Source: a virus
IMG/VR virus record: IMGVR_UViG_3300033182_000980
Location: 1 to 64,000 of that record
Strand: one strand, 5' to 3'
Length of the DNA: 64,000 bases
The notes under the pieces were generated by a model. It had not been told where the DNA came from and did no database searches. It was given only the letters and a program-made list of their open reading frames with translations. The stretch's first letter is position 1. Each line of letters opens with the position of its first letter. A program made the translations under genes and the position numbers. Shown piece by piece: positions 1-8,725 of the stretch.

Positions 1-1
1 A

Positions 2-871
2 GAGCGATACTTGGCTATCGTTCTCCTCGACATAATAGGTAGTACAGCATTTGTCCAGAGGAATGGTGCTGTGGTCGCCGCGAAATGGTTTCAAGTACAT
101 GATCGTCTTGCTCGATCACTTGTCTATAAACACAACGGTAGAGAGATTGATCGGTCTGATGGATTTCTACTATCCTTTGATCGCATCATTGATGCAGTAA
201 ACTTTGGTCTGGCTTACCAACGAACAGTACCTAAAAAAACGAACCTACAAACTCGCATAGGCATCCATTGGGGCAAAATCATCGAGGTTAAGCAAGATGA
301 TGTCTTTGTCGGTGCTGGTGCAAAGCGTGTAGAGCTTGAGGGTCTAGCCAAAAACATAGCCGCTCGCACAATGAGCCTCTGCCAAGCAGGACAGGTTTTA
401 CTTACTAAAGAAGCCATGTCAGCAACGAGAAATCGTACCTCACATAACCTCCCTAAAGATGCGAGGTATGTCTGTGTCGGGATGTACAAGTTTAAAGGGG
501 TGAGCAAGCCCCAAGAGATATATGCTGTGGGTGAAACCATCCAATCACTACAGCCACCTAAAGGGTCAGACAAAGTTAAACGGCTCGGAGGTCCTAAATA
601 CATCCGTAAGAGAGCAAGGGATCGGAAGTTCTTCGACTGGATGTCTTATTTTTTTTGGAGGGTCGGGTTTATAGCAATGCTCTTTTGGCTATGGGTCATA
701 TTTCAACTTACATTAAGACCCATGACAAGAACCTGGATTGGACTCCCCTACCATATGCCTCGATACGATGCTTTCATTGAGTATGTGATTGACTCCTACT
801 ATGTGGTCACTCAACAAGAGGAGAAAAGAAAACCTAAACCTAAACCCCCAAGAAAACGAAGGCGATATTAA
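2..871 (+). CDS. Class III nucleotidyl cyclase, C-terminally membrane-anchored (5' partial)
   Basis: The product would make a cyclic nucleotide from an NTP. The catalytic domain occupies roughly the first 190 residues: LLDIIGST gives the first metal aspartate, GREIDRSDGFLLSF gives the second, RIGIHWG is the conserved core strand, and KNIAAR supplies the transition-state Asn and Arg, followed by GQVLLT. A single hydrophobic segment (FIAMLFWLWVIFQL, about residue 215) and a very basic tail follow, so the enzyme probably faces the cytoplasm on an inner-membrane anchor. A TTG at position 11 could be a start, but the frame is open to the window edge and the residues before it (ERY) fit the family, so I call the gene 5' truncated. 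Its stop overlaps the next ATG by one base. The family is clear, but ATP, GTP or pyrimidine specificity is not decidable by eye. Such cyclases are uncommon in phages. Confidence 0.85.
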   Translation, partial: ERYLAIVLLDIIGSTAFVQRNGAVVAAKWFQVHDRLARSLVYKHNGREIDRSDGFLLSFDRIIDAVNFGLAYQRTVPKKTNLQTRIGIHWGKIIEVKQDDVFVGAGAKRVELEGLAKNIAARTMSLCQAGQVLLTKEAMSATRNRTSHNLPKDARYVCVGMYKFKGVSKPQEIYAVGETIQSLQPPKGSDKVKRLGGPKYIRKRARDRKFFDWMSYFFWRVGFIAMLFWLWVIFQLTLRPMTRTWIGLPYHMPRYDAFIEYVIDSYYVVTQQEEKRKPKPKPPRKRRRY

Positions 872-1383
872 TGAGTACAAATAAACAGTTCACTCAGTCC
901 GAGAAAGCTAAGAGAGGATGGTATGCCTCTGTAGTCTTTATGTTCCTTATCTGTGTCTTAATCTACTTTCTATCTACACATGAGATTGTAGAGAAGAACA
1001 GAGACATCCTAATTGGCATCATAGGTATGCTCACAGGTAGCATCTCCTCTATGCTCGCCATAGCGTCTGGTAGAGATCCTTCCGAGGTAGAAGAACTCAA
1101 GGATAAGCTCGCCTCTGCTAATGGGGATCGAGAAGCACTTATAGCTCGCTTGAGGGATGCACAGATTCAGATGCAACTGCTTCGAGAACAAATCTTTGAG
1201 CTACAGTCGGCGGTCATTGAGAAGCTATCCATCTTCCAAGGACAGACGGTCATCAAGACCAAGACCGAAGATGAGGTCGAGCTTAAAGGTGTAGTTAGTC
1301 AGTGGATCAATCCCAAAAAGAAATCTGACGATGAACCAGATGAAAAGGTAGAGATCACTTTCGAGGACGGAGATGAAGGCTAA
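871..1383 (+). CDS. Two-TM protein with cytoplasmic coiled coil, coupled to the cyclase
   Basis: The 170-residue protein has two hydrophobic segments (about residues 17-36 and 46-66) separated by a short polar loop. A charged heptad-like helix follows (about 70-118), and the tail is acidic. The ATG overlaps the cyclase TAA (TAATG), so the two are translated together and are likely functional partners. No cyclic-nucleotide-binding motif is visible, so I do not call it an effector. Two short TM helices followed by a soluble tail also fit a holin or other lysis-associated membrane protein. Function is unknown, and the late-type promoter of the next gene overlaps its stop codon. Confidence 0.7.
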   Translation: MSTNKQFTQSEKAKRGWYASVVFMFLICVLIYFLSTHEIVEKNRDILIGIIGMLTGSISSMLAIASGRDPSEVEELKDKLASANGDREALIARLRDAQIQMQLLREQIFELQSAVIEKLSIFQGQTVIKTKTEDEVELKGVVSQWINPKKKSDDEPDEKVEITFEDGDEG

Positions 1384-1396
1384 TAGTTTATTTATG
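1381..1396 (+). promoter_or_regulatory. Late-type promoter motif (class II)
   Basis: TAATAGTTTATTTATG begins at the stop codon of the preceding gene and lies 44 nt before the ATG of the tagged gene at 1440. It matches the TTAATAGTTTATTTATA motif found before many late genes in this window. The promoter role is inferred from recurrence and position. Confidence 0.6.
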
Positions 1397-1439
1397 ACCT
1401 CTACTAACTTAACCCTTAACCGACAATGGAGAATGAGCC

Positions 1440-1817
1440 ATGAGAAGAACAGCTAGTGAAATTATCAACGATCTTGAGCGTAGAGTTGCTCGTCTTGAAA
1501 GACAGGCAAGCCACTATAGTGGGTCCGAGACGAGTCTATATACTGGGATTAAAAAACTGCTTGGTCGCAAGTATAAAACCCTAAAAGATCTTAAGAGAGA
1601 TAATGAGATCATCAACCTCCATGAACTTCACTCTGACCGCTTTACATATAAAGGGATGGTTGAATGGGAAGAAGAGGGGCTTATCAATGTTGATATGGTC
1701 AATAAAGAATCGTACTTAACTGATCGTGGAGTTGAAAGGTATGAAGAGATGTTAAAATATGATGAAAAGGGCTATTTTGACCGCGAACCCCATACAGTAT
1801 TCACTTTTGGGTTTTAA
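1440..1817 (+). CDS. Tagged late protein (MRRTASE N-terminal module), 125 aa
   Basis: Residues 1-24 form a basic amphipathic helix starting MRRTASEIINDLERRVARLE and ending RQAS. This module also opens four otherwise unrelated proteins in the window (starts at 17121, 19013, 33971 and 46164). The remaining 100 residues (for example GIKKLLGRKYKTLKDLKR, then an acidic stretch and a Tyr/Glu-rich end) match no family I know; the region looks like a small winged-helix-sized domain. A GGAG sits just before the ATG and a class II promoter lies upstream. I infer a late, possibly virion-targeted, small protein. Confidence 0.75.
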   Translation: MRRTASEIINDLERRVARLERQASHYSGSETSLYTGIKKLLGRKYKTLKDLKRDNEIINLHELHSDRFTYKGMVEWEEEGLINVDMVNKESYLTDRGVERYEEMLKYDEKGYFDREPHTVFTFGF

Positions 1818-1872
1818 TCAATAAATCCTTTATGATCTCCCTGTAAGTAAAAGACTTATAAAGGGAGATCAT
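1814..1872 (+). promoter_or_regulatory. Class II-like promoter overlapping an RBS-sequestering hairpin
   Basis: TTTTAATCAATAAATCCTTTATGA resembles a spaced class II promoter. An inverted repeat follows: the arm at 1832-1842 (ATGATCTCCCT) pairs with 1862-1872 (AGGGAGATCAT), and TAAGT/ACTTA pair inside it. The 3' arm contains the GGGAG ribosome-binding site and ends one base before the ATG at 1874. The 5' arm begins inside the TATG of the promoter, so RNA started locally would lack part of that arm, whereas read-through RNA would fold. Confidence 0.55.
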
Positions 1873-1873
1873 T

Positions 1874-3250
1874 ATGGCACAGCATGGCTGGTACGACAGT
1901 AGAAGTCCTTGGCCAGTACCACCAAGGAATACAAGTGCTGTCTCCCCTTTCGCTAAGGGTGAGATAGATGTGCATTGGGATAATCCATCAATCCTACATG
2001 GGAATGAGGGCTGGATTATTCGTGGTGTGAACATATATAGATCGGGCAACTCTGATCGTGGTCCTTATCGTAGAGTGAACATCACCCCGATTGGTGGGAC
2101 GATTTACAGAGATCGTATCGACACATGGGCTGTCAACGATGAGGTCATCACAGCCGACAAGTGGATTTCTAAAGGGGATCAAGGCGAAGATCCTTATCGC
2201 TTTGTAGTGGAGTATCCCATAGCTCGACAGAACAGCATCAATGATCCAGCAGATTCACCAAGAGATGTAGTGGTAATGATTAATGGTGTGATTGTTCCCA
2301 CAGCAAGAGTGCTTGGTGAGTTTGGTGAAGTGACTTTGTTCTATACAGGTAGAGCCAAGCCAGATGCGATCACTTTAACCGAAGATCGTTTACCACCACC
2401 TATAGATGATAACACAGTAGTGACTGTGAGCTACATTGCTTATGATCCAGAGAGTCGGTTGAGACTCGGTACAGATAAGAGAGATTTCTATCGGATAGCT
2501 ACAGTAGCAGAAGACCCAAAGACAGGTGCTTTATTAGAGACACCTTTAGAGCATTGTAAGCCATTCTCTGATCGTGAGCTTGAGCGTGTGGATTATATGT
2601 GGAGAGAAGGTATTCGTAGAAACAACTGGATACTCGAACAAGGGGGAGAGCGAGTTAAGTTATTCACTCGTAGGATCGCAGGTATCCCTTGCTACTGTAC
2701 CTCATTCAATAAAGAGACTCTTAAATACGCAAAGCAACCCGACAGCCTATGTGAGATTTGTTTCGGCACAGGCATAAAGGGTGGATATGATGGGCCTTAT
2801 GACATCATCATCGGTCCTAATGATGGAGAGCGTAGGATTTCTCAAGAAGATAGAGGTAGACGCAAGGAACATTCATACGAGGTATGGATAGGACCGAGTC
2901 CGATTGTGAGTCAGAAGGACTTTATCGTTAAGCCGAACAACGACAGGTATTCATGTGGAGCTGTTAATATGCCGTCCAATAGAGGTAATGTTCTCCAACA
3001 GCATTTCAACATAGCGTATCTCGATAGTGGAGACATACGATACAGATTCCCTATTGAGGGAGTTCCTGTTTCATGGCCAGAGACTCGTTATGGGTATTGG
3101 CCTCAAAGGGATACTTACACAGCTCGTGGAGATGCGATTTATCCTGTCACACCCGACAGTGCTTACCCTATGGACTCTGACAAGGCTACGGTATCCAATG
3201 CGTTGGAGAAGCGTGGTCGTACAGCGACTTGGGAGAACCAAAACTATTAA
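1874..3250 (+). CDS. Virion structural protein with FnIII-like start and zinc-ribbon motif
   Basis: The 458-residue protein has a fibronectin-III-like N-terminal region (WIIRGVNIYRS, GPYRRVN, IYRDR) of the kind seen in tailed-phage structural proteins. A four-cysteine cluster around residues 277-299 (CYC, then CEICFGTG and GGYDGPYD) resembles the treble-type zinc site of phage neck or baseplate proteins. The rest is beta-rich with no signal peptide or membrane helix. It is preceded by a promoter-hairpin leader and ends four bases before the convergent terL stop. I call it structural from these motifs and its place beside packaging genes; the exact virion position is not decidable. Confidence 0.6.
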   Translation: MAQHGWYDSRSPWPVPPRNTSAVSPFAKGEIDVHWDNPSILHGNEGWIIRGVNIYRSGNSDRGPYRRVNITPIGGTIYRDRIDTWAVNDEVITADKWISKGDQGEDPYRFVVEYPIARQNSINDPADSPRDVVVMINGVIVPTARVLGEFGEVTLFYTGRAKPDAITLTEDRLPPPIDDNTVVTVSYIAYDPESRLRLGTDKRDFYRIATVAEDPKTGALLETPLEHCKPFSDRELERVDYMWREGIRRNNWILEQGGERVKLFTRRIAGIPCYCTSFNKETLKYAKQPDSLCEICFGTGIKGGYDGPYDIIIGPNDGERRISQEDRGRRKEHSYEVWIGPSPIVSQKDFIVKPNNDRYSCGAVNMPSNRGNVLQQHFNIAYLDSGDIRYRFPIEGVPVSWPETRYGYWPQRDTYTARGDAIYPVTPDSAYPMDSDKATVSNALEKRGRTATWENQNY

Positions 3251-3254
3251 TAGT

Positions 3255-6200
3255 TCATTTCTTACCAAAGCGAGAATTGATTGAGTCTCTAAGGTTATAG
3301 CGTGGAGATTTAGGTGCAATCCTTTTAGCATCTGACCCACCTCGACCTGTATATCGACCACCTGTGGCAAAGGTTTTACCTCCTGCCATTGGGTGTCGGT
3401 ATTGCCTACTGCCTTTAGAACCAGAAGCAAAGTATCGACCTTTGCCGATGTTATTAGAGGCAAGCCATGTCATGCGTACAAGTGCGTCTGACATATCGTC
3501 ATGCTTACCTTTAGTCTGTGGAGCTTCGACTGTGATGAGGTGTTTACCATGCACCGTTTGCTGTAGCTCTAGGAGTTCTTGGATATAAGGCTCATGCCCT
3601 TCTGTCTCATAATTGGGGCGATTATATAGCTTGATTTTTTGATCCCACATCATGTCCTTAAAGTTTTGGTACATCTGTGAGGATAGCTGTTTAGTCATAT
3701 TGTGAGAGGTAAGATTTTTTAGACCTCGCTTCTCAAGTGCTTGTTGAAAGGGTATGCCAGCCCATTGGTCAAACATACCCTCTGTGATGTAGAACTTCTT
3801 TGTGTATTCTAGTACCCAATCAGCGACATCATCGAACTCTAATCGCTCTTTGTCTTGGTAGATCCCTTCACCAGCTTTGATTTGAGCCACGAGGTCTACC
3901 ACGATTTCTTCACCTTCGAGGTGTCCAATAGCGATAGCTGTACCGTCACCTACAAGACCCAAGTCGATTCCCATAAAGTGTGGCTTACGAGCAGGTGCTG
4001 ATCTCTGAGGTTTTAATTGAGGGTCTACACAAGATAAGAGGTCTTGTTCATCTGTGATCCACCCTCTTGTTCTGTCTGTAAACTCGCCACCATACTCTGT
4101 AAAGAACACAGCGGCGTTCTTGAGATAATGCTTCTCGAACTCTTGAGCAGGGACAGTTGGGTTTACTTCCCAAGTAGGTGCTTGAACAGCGAGAATGTTA
4201 TCGGCAGCCGCTCCACCACCCATACCGATTTGGAACAGGTTATAGAACAAGCCCTGTTTACCCAAAGGAGAAGAAATCAAGATAACCCGACCCTCCACCT
4301 CCCCAATAGGAACTGTAGGGTTGTTAGGATCTTTAGCTGAATACGCAGAGGTCGAAGGAACAACAGCGTTATACACTTCTTCTGCACCCGATTGACCCGA
4401 CTCTGTAAAGTGAGCAACCTCGTCAAGAATAACGCATATATTACCAGCACCACGAAGGCCCTTAGCTACACAAGACCTAAATGTAACCTTGAGTGTAGCT
4501 TTAGCAGAGGGATCTTCAATGTATCGACCGTACTTCTCAACATCAGCGGGTGTTTGGAAGCGAGCATAGGATAGGGTGTTATTCGCTGTATATGGTCCAA
4601 AGAAGGCACAGTTGCTTGTAGCGATGTTCCCCTCTAACACAAAGGAATGTGATCCAGGTACTGTGGCACAATATACTTTCTCAAAGCGAGAGGTGGGTTG
4701 AACATCAATAACCGTCCAAGAGCTTGTGTCTCGCTTAACTTGAGCGTGTTTGAGGAAAGACTCTTTGTGCTTAGGGATGATGAAGAATGACTCATCGAGC
4801 GTATGCTTCATCAAGCACATCTTATACATGGTGTGCGGCTTACCTGTTAGGTTTGAGACTCTATGATCCTCTCGGATGCTATAACAACCAATCCCTAAGA
4901 GATAACAGACATCACGAAATGCCTTAATGTTTTCAACAAAGGCACTTGTCATCACAACCTGTCCATTAGAAACAGATCCATCCGCCGCAAAGTATCCAGC
5001 AAGCCACCCTAAGAGGTATGACTTACATTCACTTAGATCGGGTATCTCTTTAAAGTGGTTTGGAGTTCCTGTGAATGATACACCCCCTTTGATTTCTTTA
5101 CGCTTACACATAGAGAAATAAGGCATGAGGGAGGAGTCTTTATCTCCAAAGAGGCAAACACCATTTACAGATCGTGGGTTTTTAGAGTTAGTTCCGTCAC
5201 CAAAAGTGAAGCCATGAGCAACCCCAAAAGGGGAAGGAGTGATGAGGTTCTTGTAGCTTTGACCATAGGTGGCTTGTAGATGATGTTTATTTGGTCTTAG
5301 TTCGTGAGTTTCAAACTCTTGGTAGCCTTTCCCTCTGTATCGCTTTCTGGCATCTCTAGCGAACCATTTATGATCTTTAGTGGCGTATATGGTTTTGAGG
5401 ACACCTTGTCTTTTAAGGGTGATCTTATAGAGCTGTTGTTCGCCAAAACATCGGACAGGTGCTTTGACCCAAGCACCCTCTCTCGTAAGCAAAGTAGGCT
5501 CTTGACCCTCTAGTTCTCCAAGTGTTTTGACACCTAGTGATGTAATGACCTCTGTCTCTGGAGCGAAGCAGTTGCGATAGTGTCCAGACACCTCTTGATA
5601 AAGCAGACCAGCTTGGTCTTTATCAGTCGCCACAGAGATGATTTGGATGTTATTGCTTTGAGGTAGTCCGTAGAACTTTTGTGGGTTTTCTTTTTTGATG
5701 AGCTTATAGGTTTCATAAGCGGCGATACACGCAGAAATCGTAGTGTTATGATTAGTGAACCCATTGCCGATGAACATTGCACCATTAGGCACATTGAGAT
5801 CAAAGACATGAGCTTCACGCTGTTCTACTTTAATGATAGGGTCAAAAAAGTAATCCAGATCAATGAGGTTATATAGTTGAGACTTTGTGGTTTGACTTAG
5901 ACCCTCATGGTCAGCGATCTTCTTGATCTTCCAATAGGGTGTATATTTAGTTGTAGGGCTTAGGTCATGTTTGAGATCGGGGTGGAACTTCTTGAGTCGT
6001 TCAGCATATTCATAGAAGAAGGGAACACCCTCATTAGACCCTCTATAAGAAACGCTCGACATTACACCCTCAAGGCATTTTTTCTTACGCTCTGATATGA
6101 ACCCTATATGTTGGTCAAAAAGTCGCTTAGACTTTGATCCTTTGAGTCTTACACGATACTCGGTTCGATCTTCCCGATTACTTTTGGAAAGGTTAGATGT

Positions 6201-7340
6201 GATGCCGAGATTAAGTAGGAGGAGTTGTGTCTCTCTTGCAAGCTCATAAGAGGCAGTTGAGAGCGTAATGGACTGTGCGTAAGCCGAACCATCAGTTTCA
6301 AACAAACCTCTTAGAAAAGCACAGACTACGCTTTTAGGGGATTGCATGATTGTATGTGGGATTTGCTTGGTAGTTGTCGTGCAATCAACAACCCAACCTA
6401 GATTATTAAGGAACTGTCTTATGTCCTTCCCATGAGCCGAGACTCTGCCAACATCTACTTTCCTCTTATCTGGATAATAAGAGACTTTACCAAACAAGTC
6501 TCTGAACAGACCCATTAAGTATTTCTCAAATGGCTTCTCTCCCACAGTGATCGTGATCGCCTTGTCATTAGTCCAATGTCCGTCCCCTGCGAGTAGACCT
6601 AGTAGTTCACCCCAACGCTCATCAAGGTATTTAGGTTGACCCTCGCTTGTATGGTGCTGGCTTATATCAACATATTCATTGGGCCAGAGTTGACTTGAAC
6701 GATTGATGCAAGCCACATCACCTTCTTCGATCTCTTCAAGGTACTTCCATTCGATCTTACATTCTGGAGTCATCACTTTGATACGATGATTTCCTGTACC
6801 CTCAATCCTGTACCCACAGAATGTCTCTAGGTACTTGGTGGGCTTGACCCCTCCATTATAAAAGTAAGCTGATCTTGAGTTTGCACCCGACTCTTGTGCG
6901 ACATTAACTTGTAAGGGTTGTATCTCTTCACCATTAGGGTCGCCTAAAGAGTCAATACGAACCATGCCCTTATTAGTAGGGATAAGGGTTTCACCTGTGA
7001 CACATTTACCAGACCTACGACCAATGGAGAGGATCATCTCTCGTCTTTGCTTGCCTGGTATAACTTCACCTATATTGCAACGACCTTCTTCATAGATTTT
7101 TCGCAGGTAAGATTTCTCGGTGTGAGTCTCTATTTTGGTTCTTGTCCAGTCCGAGATTTGAAAGGTCTTTTCGTCATCAAGCTCAAGACCATAGTGTGCT
7201 TTGAGGATAACTCTTTGCACAGGGAATAGGGTCATCTTCAAACCCCAAGATGCTTCTACGAACTCAATGATGTCTGCATCTTTCTCTGACTTTTTACCAG
7301 CTCTCGCACTCGCAGAGATCGCTACCGAGGATAAACTCAT
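3255..7340 (-). CDS. terL: Large terminase subunit (TerL) interrupted by two inteins
   Basis: This is the ATPase/nuclease that packages DNA into proheads. The 1361-residue precursor contains about 621 residues of extein after removal of inteins of 420 and 320 residues. The first extein ends in the Walker A motif (GRRSGK) exactly where intein 1 enters, and the motif resumes as TT after it. Walker B is VILDEVAHF, the RuvC-like nuclease begins at FMGIDLGLVGDGT, and a late acidic cluster is KGKHDDMSDAL. The start overlaps the stop of the upstream gene (TAATG), which fits a terminase small/large pair. Without splicing of intein 1 the ATPase site cannot form, so splicing could gate packaging. The assignment is firm; the intein ends are read from the conserved Cys and Asn blocks. 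Confidence 0.95.
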   Translation of the reverse strand: MSLSSVAISASARAGKKSEKDADIIEFVEASWGLKMTLFPVQRVILKAHYGLELDDEKTFQISDWTRTKIETHTEKSYLRKIYEEGRCNIGEVIPGKQRREMILSIGRRSGKCVTGETLIPTNKGMVRIDSLGDPNGEEIQPLQVNVAQESGANSRSAYFYNGGVKPTKYLETFCGYRIEGTGNHRIKVMTPECKIEWKYLEEIEEGDVACINRSSQLWPNEYVDISQHHTSEGQPKYLDERWGELLGLLAGDGHWTNDKAITITVGEKPFEKYLMGLFRDLFGKVSYYPDKRKVDVGRVSAHGKDIRQFLNNLGWVVDCTTTTKQIPHTIMQSPKSVVCAFLRGLFETDGSAYAQSITLSTASYELARETQLLLLNLGITSNLSKSNREDRTEYRVRLKGSKSKRLFDQHIGFISERKKKCLEGVMSSVSYRGSNEGVPFFYEYAERLKKFHPDLKHDLSPTTKYTPYWKIKKIADHEGLSQTTKSQLYNLIDLDYFFDPIIKVEQREAHVFDLNVPNGAMFIGNGFTNHNTTISACIAAYETYKLIKKENPQKFYGLPQSNNIQIISVATDKDQAGLLYQEVSGHYRNCFAPETEVITSLGVKTLGELEGQEPTLLTREGAWVKAPVRCFGEQQLYKITLKRQGVLKTIYATKDHKWFARDARKRYRGKGYQEFETHELRPNKHHLQATYGQSYKNLITPSPFGVAHGFTFGDGTNSKNPRSVNGVCLFGDKDSSLMPYFSMCKRKEIKGGVSFTGTPNHFKEIPDLSECKSYLLGWLAGYFAADGSVSNGQVVMTSAFVENIKAFRDVCYLLGIGCYSIREDHRVSNLTGKPHTMYKMCLMKHTLDESFFIIPKHKESFLKHAQVKRDTSSWTVIDVQPTSRFEKVYCATVPGSHSFVLEGNIATSNCAFFGPYTANNTLSYARFQTPADVEKYGRYIEDPSAKATLKVTFRSCVAKGLRGAGNICVILDEVAHFTESGQSGAEEVYNAVVPSTSAYSAKDPNNPTVPIGEVEGRVILISSPLGKQGLFYNLFQIGMGGGAAADNILAVQAPTWEVNPTVPAQEFEKHYLKNAAVFFTEYGGEFTDRTRGWITDEQDLLSCVDPQLKPQRSAPARKPHFMGIDLGLVGDGTAIAIGHLEGEEIVVDLVAQIKAGEGIYQDKERLEFDDVADWVLEYTKKFYITEGMFDQWAGIPFQQALEKRGLKNLTSHNMTKQLSSQMYQNFKDMMWDQKIKLYNRPNYETEGHEPYIQELLELQQTVHGKHLITVEAPQTKGKHDDMSDALVRMTWLASNNIGKGRYFASGSKGSRQYRHPMAGGKTFATGGRYTGRGGSDAKRIAPKSPRYNLRDSINSRFGKK
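4611..5570 (-). mobile_element. Intein 2 of TerL, LAGLIDADG type
   Basis: The 320-residue intein starts CFAPETEVIT after HYRN, has block B ATKDHKWFA and a dodecapeptide motif LLGWLAGYFAADG. It ends NIATSN followed by +1 Cys. The penultimate residue is Ser rather than His, a known but less common variant. Only one dodecapeptide motif is clear, so the endonuclease may be degenerate. It lies about 58 extein residues after intein 1. Confidence 0.9.
5745..7004 (-). mobile_element. Intein 1 of TerL, LAGLIDADG type, inserted in Walker A
   Basis: The 420-residue intein starts at Cys (CVTGETLI) after SGK. Block B is GTGNHRIKV, and the two dodecapeptide motifs of a LAGLIDADG endonuclease are LGLLAGDGHW and FLRGLFETDG. 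It ends GFTNHN with Thr as the +1 residue. All splicing residues look intact (Cys1, TxNH, His-Asn end). Insertion in a P-loop is a classic intein site because the sequence there is invariant. Confidence 0.92.
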
Positions 7341-8059
7341 TACTTATCACTTTCCATCGCCTTTTTTGCGTCTGTGAGCCATTCTGGATCGTCAACCATC
7401 TTCCCAAAAGTAGCAAAAACGCTCTCGGCAAGTTCAGGACGAACACCAGCCTCATCACACGCTTTGCGGAATGTTTCAGCGATATGTCCGAATACTTTTT
7501 TAAATGCCTTAGACTCCAAGTCGATAGACTTAGAAGACATTAACTCTTTCTTCTTGATCCAAGTATCACCCACTGCTCTTAGAGCGTTCACTCGTCTAAG
7601 AGAAATCTGTGAAGTGGACTCGCCTCTACGCTCTGCTTCTTCTCTTTCAAAGGCAAGAGAAGCGGATTCTTCAGCTAGACCGACAAGGACATGGGTAAGC
7701 ACATCAGATGAGTCTGCATTCTTTTTAGTAGTATCAAATACAGCATCGTTATTAAGTTTAGCTTGTTTGCGTTGCTGAAGCTGATTGATATTCGCCTGTG
7801 GGTTTGAGGACGGAACAGGAGGGGGTGTGTTGACAGGGGTCTGTTTTACATTAGCATTATTGGAGCTTGGCTGACCAGGCTTACCAAACATAGCGTAAGG
7901 TTCACCCGTCCTAAAGTTAATGCGTATTGTATCGGTGTCTAAGACTTCGGAGGGTTTACGCCAAATCAGTTTGCCATATTCATCTTCTACTTGTACTCTT
8001 GTAGCCCCTGGTGGAATAGGTATCGACATATAAACCCCACTTAACTTATTAAGACTCAT
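7340..8059 (-). CDS. Probable terminase small subunit
   Basis: The 239-residue protein sits directly upstream of terL and overlaps it by one base. The N-terminal half is Pro/Gln/Asn-rich linker. The C-terminal 120 residues are helical, with a pattern (ISLRRVNALRAVGDTW, then IDLESKAFKKVFGHIAETF and PELAESVFATFGKMV) like the helical domain of proteins found just before terL in other tailed phages. A second in-frame ATG at 8029 (MSIPIPPG) has a better GTGGGG ribosome-binding site and may be the true start. Gene order supports the call; sequence alone would not. Confidence 0.5.
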   Translation of the reverse strand: MSLNKLSGVYMSIPIPPGATRVQVEDEYGKLIWRKPSEVLDTDTIRINFRTGEPYAMFGKPGQPSSNNANVKQTPVNTPPPVPSSNPQANINQLQQRKQAKLNNDAVFDTTKKNADSSDVLTHVLVGLAEESASLAFEREEAERRGESTSQISLRRVNALRAVGDTWIKKKELMSSKSIDLESKAFKKVFGHIAETFRKACDEAGVRPELAESVFATFGKMVDDPEWLTDAKKAMESDK

Positions 8060-8714
8060 TCATAGGTAATATACCATTAGGTCGTACTAAAATTACACCC
8101 GACCCTCCTTCTGCAACAGTTGGGTCATACAGAGTGTTTCCGTTCATATCTTCAATGATGAAGGGAGGGTTTCCATTAAGTAGCAAGTAAGAGAAGCTGT
8201 ACACTTTAATAAAGAGTGCAGATGAAACTTCATTACTACGCACAAGAACATGGTTGAGGTTTTGGGGGTCTACACTCGCTGTTATGTCCGACACAGAGTC
8301 GTTTAAGACAAGTGCAAGATCAGCGGCGACATCATTAACATTACCAGCTCCGCCTCCTTCGCCACGACCAAAGTGAGTACCTGCTTTAAGAGCGTTGATA
8401 CGATCCACATCTATGTATCCAGATGTTTGAACTTGAATGAGGTCTTGCTCATAGTAAGGTGGAGCATTACCGAGATTTTCATTCCCAAAGTCAGTTGTCT
8501 CTACTTTGATGCGTACTTGATTAGATGTGGCATCTACATTTCCAAGAACACCAGTACCCATATTAGTGGTGATGACTTGAGTTTCAAAGACTTGGCGGAT
8601 AGGCTGTGGATTTCCTGCTTCACCTTTCGAGGGGTCAGATGACTTCCTTAAGTGAGCAACGAGCATTTTAAACTGAGGGGTGGCAACGACCCTACGATTG
8701 TAAGAGGAAAGCAT
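8049..8714 (-). CDS. Hypothetical protein in the packaging/virion operon
   Basis: This 221-residue protein is not recognised. It is beta-rich with Gly/Asn-rich loops (FGRGEGGGAGNVNDVAADLAL), no cysteines, no signal peptide and no membrane helix. AAGGAGATAGGAT precedes the ATG, and the end overlaps the next gene by 11 bases if that gene starts at 8059. Position between a large structural protein and the terminase genes suggests a virion or assembly role. Confidence 0.6.
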   Translation of the reverse strand: MLSSYNRRVVATPQFKMLVAHLRKSSDPSKGEAGNPQPIRQVFETQVITTNMGTGVLGNVDATSNQVRIKVETTDFGNENLGNAPPYYEQDLIQVQTSGYIDVDRINALKAGTHFGRGEGGGAGNVNDVAADLALVLNDSVSDITASVDPQNLNHVLVRSNEVSSALFIKVYSFSYLLLNGNPPFIIEDMNGNTLYDPTVAEGGSGVILVRPNGILPMNES

Positions 8715-8725
8715 ATCCTATCTCC

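Noticed and set aside
2-1383. Calling the cyclase and TM protein a Pycsar defence system
   Set aside because: The TM protein has no visible cyclic-nucleotide-binding domain, and the cyclase has its own membrane anchor, unlike typical PycC.
3240-3256. Palindrome AACTATTAATAGTT resembling the class II promoter core on both strands
   Set aside because: It lies exactly where two convergent genes end (Asn-Tyr-stop on the plus strand), and no gene starts downstream on either side. It is more likely a coincidence of stop codons.
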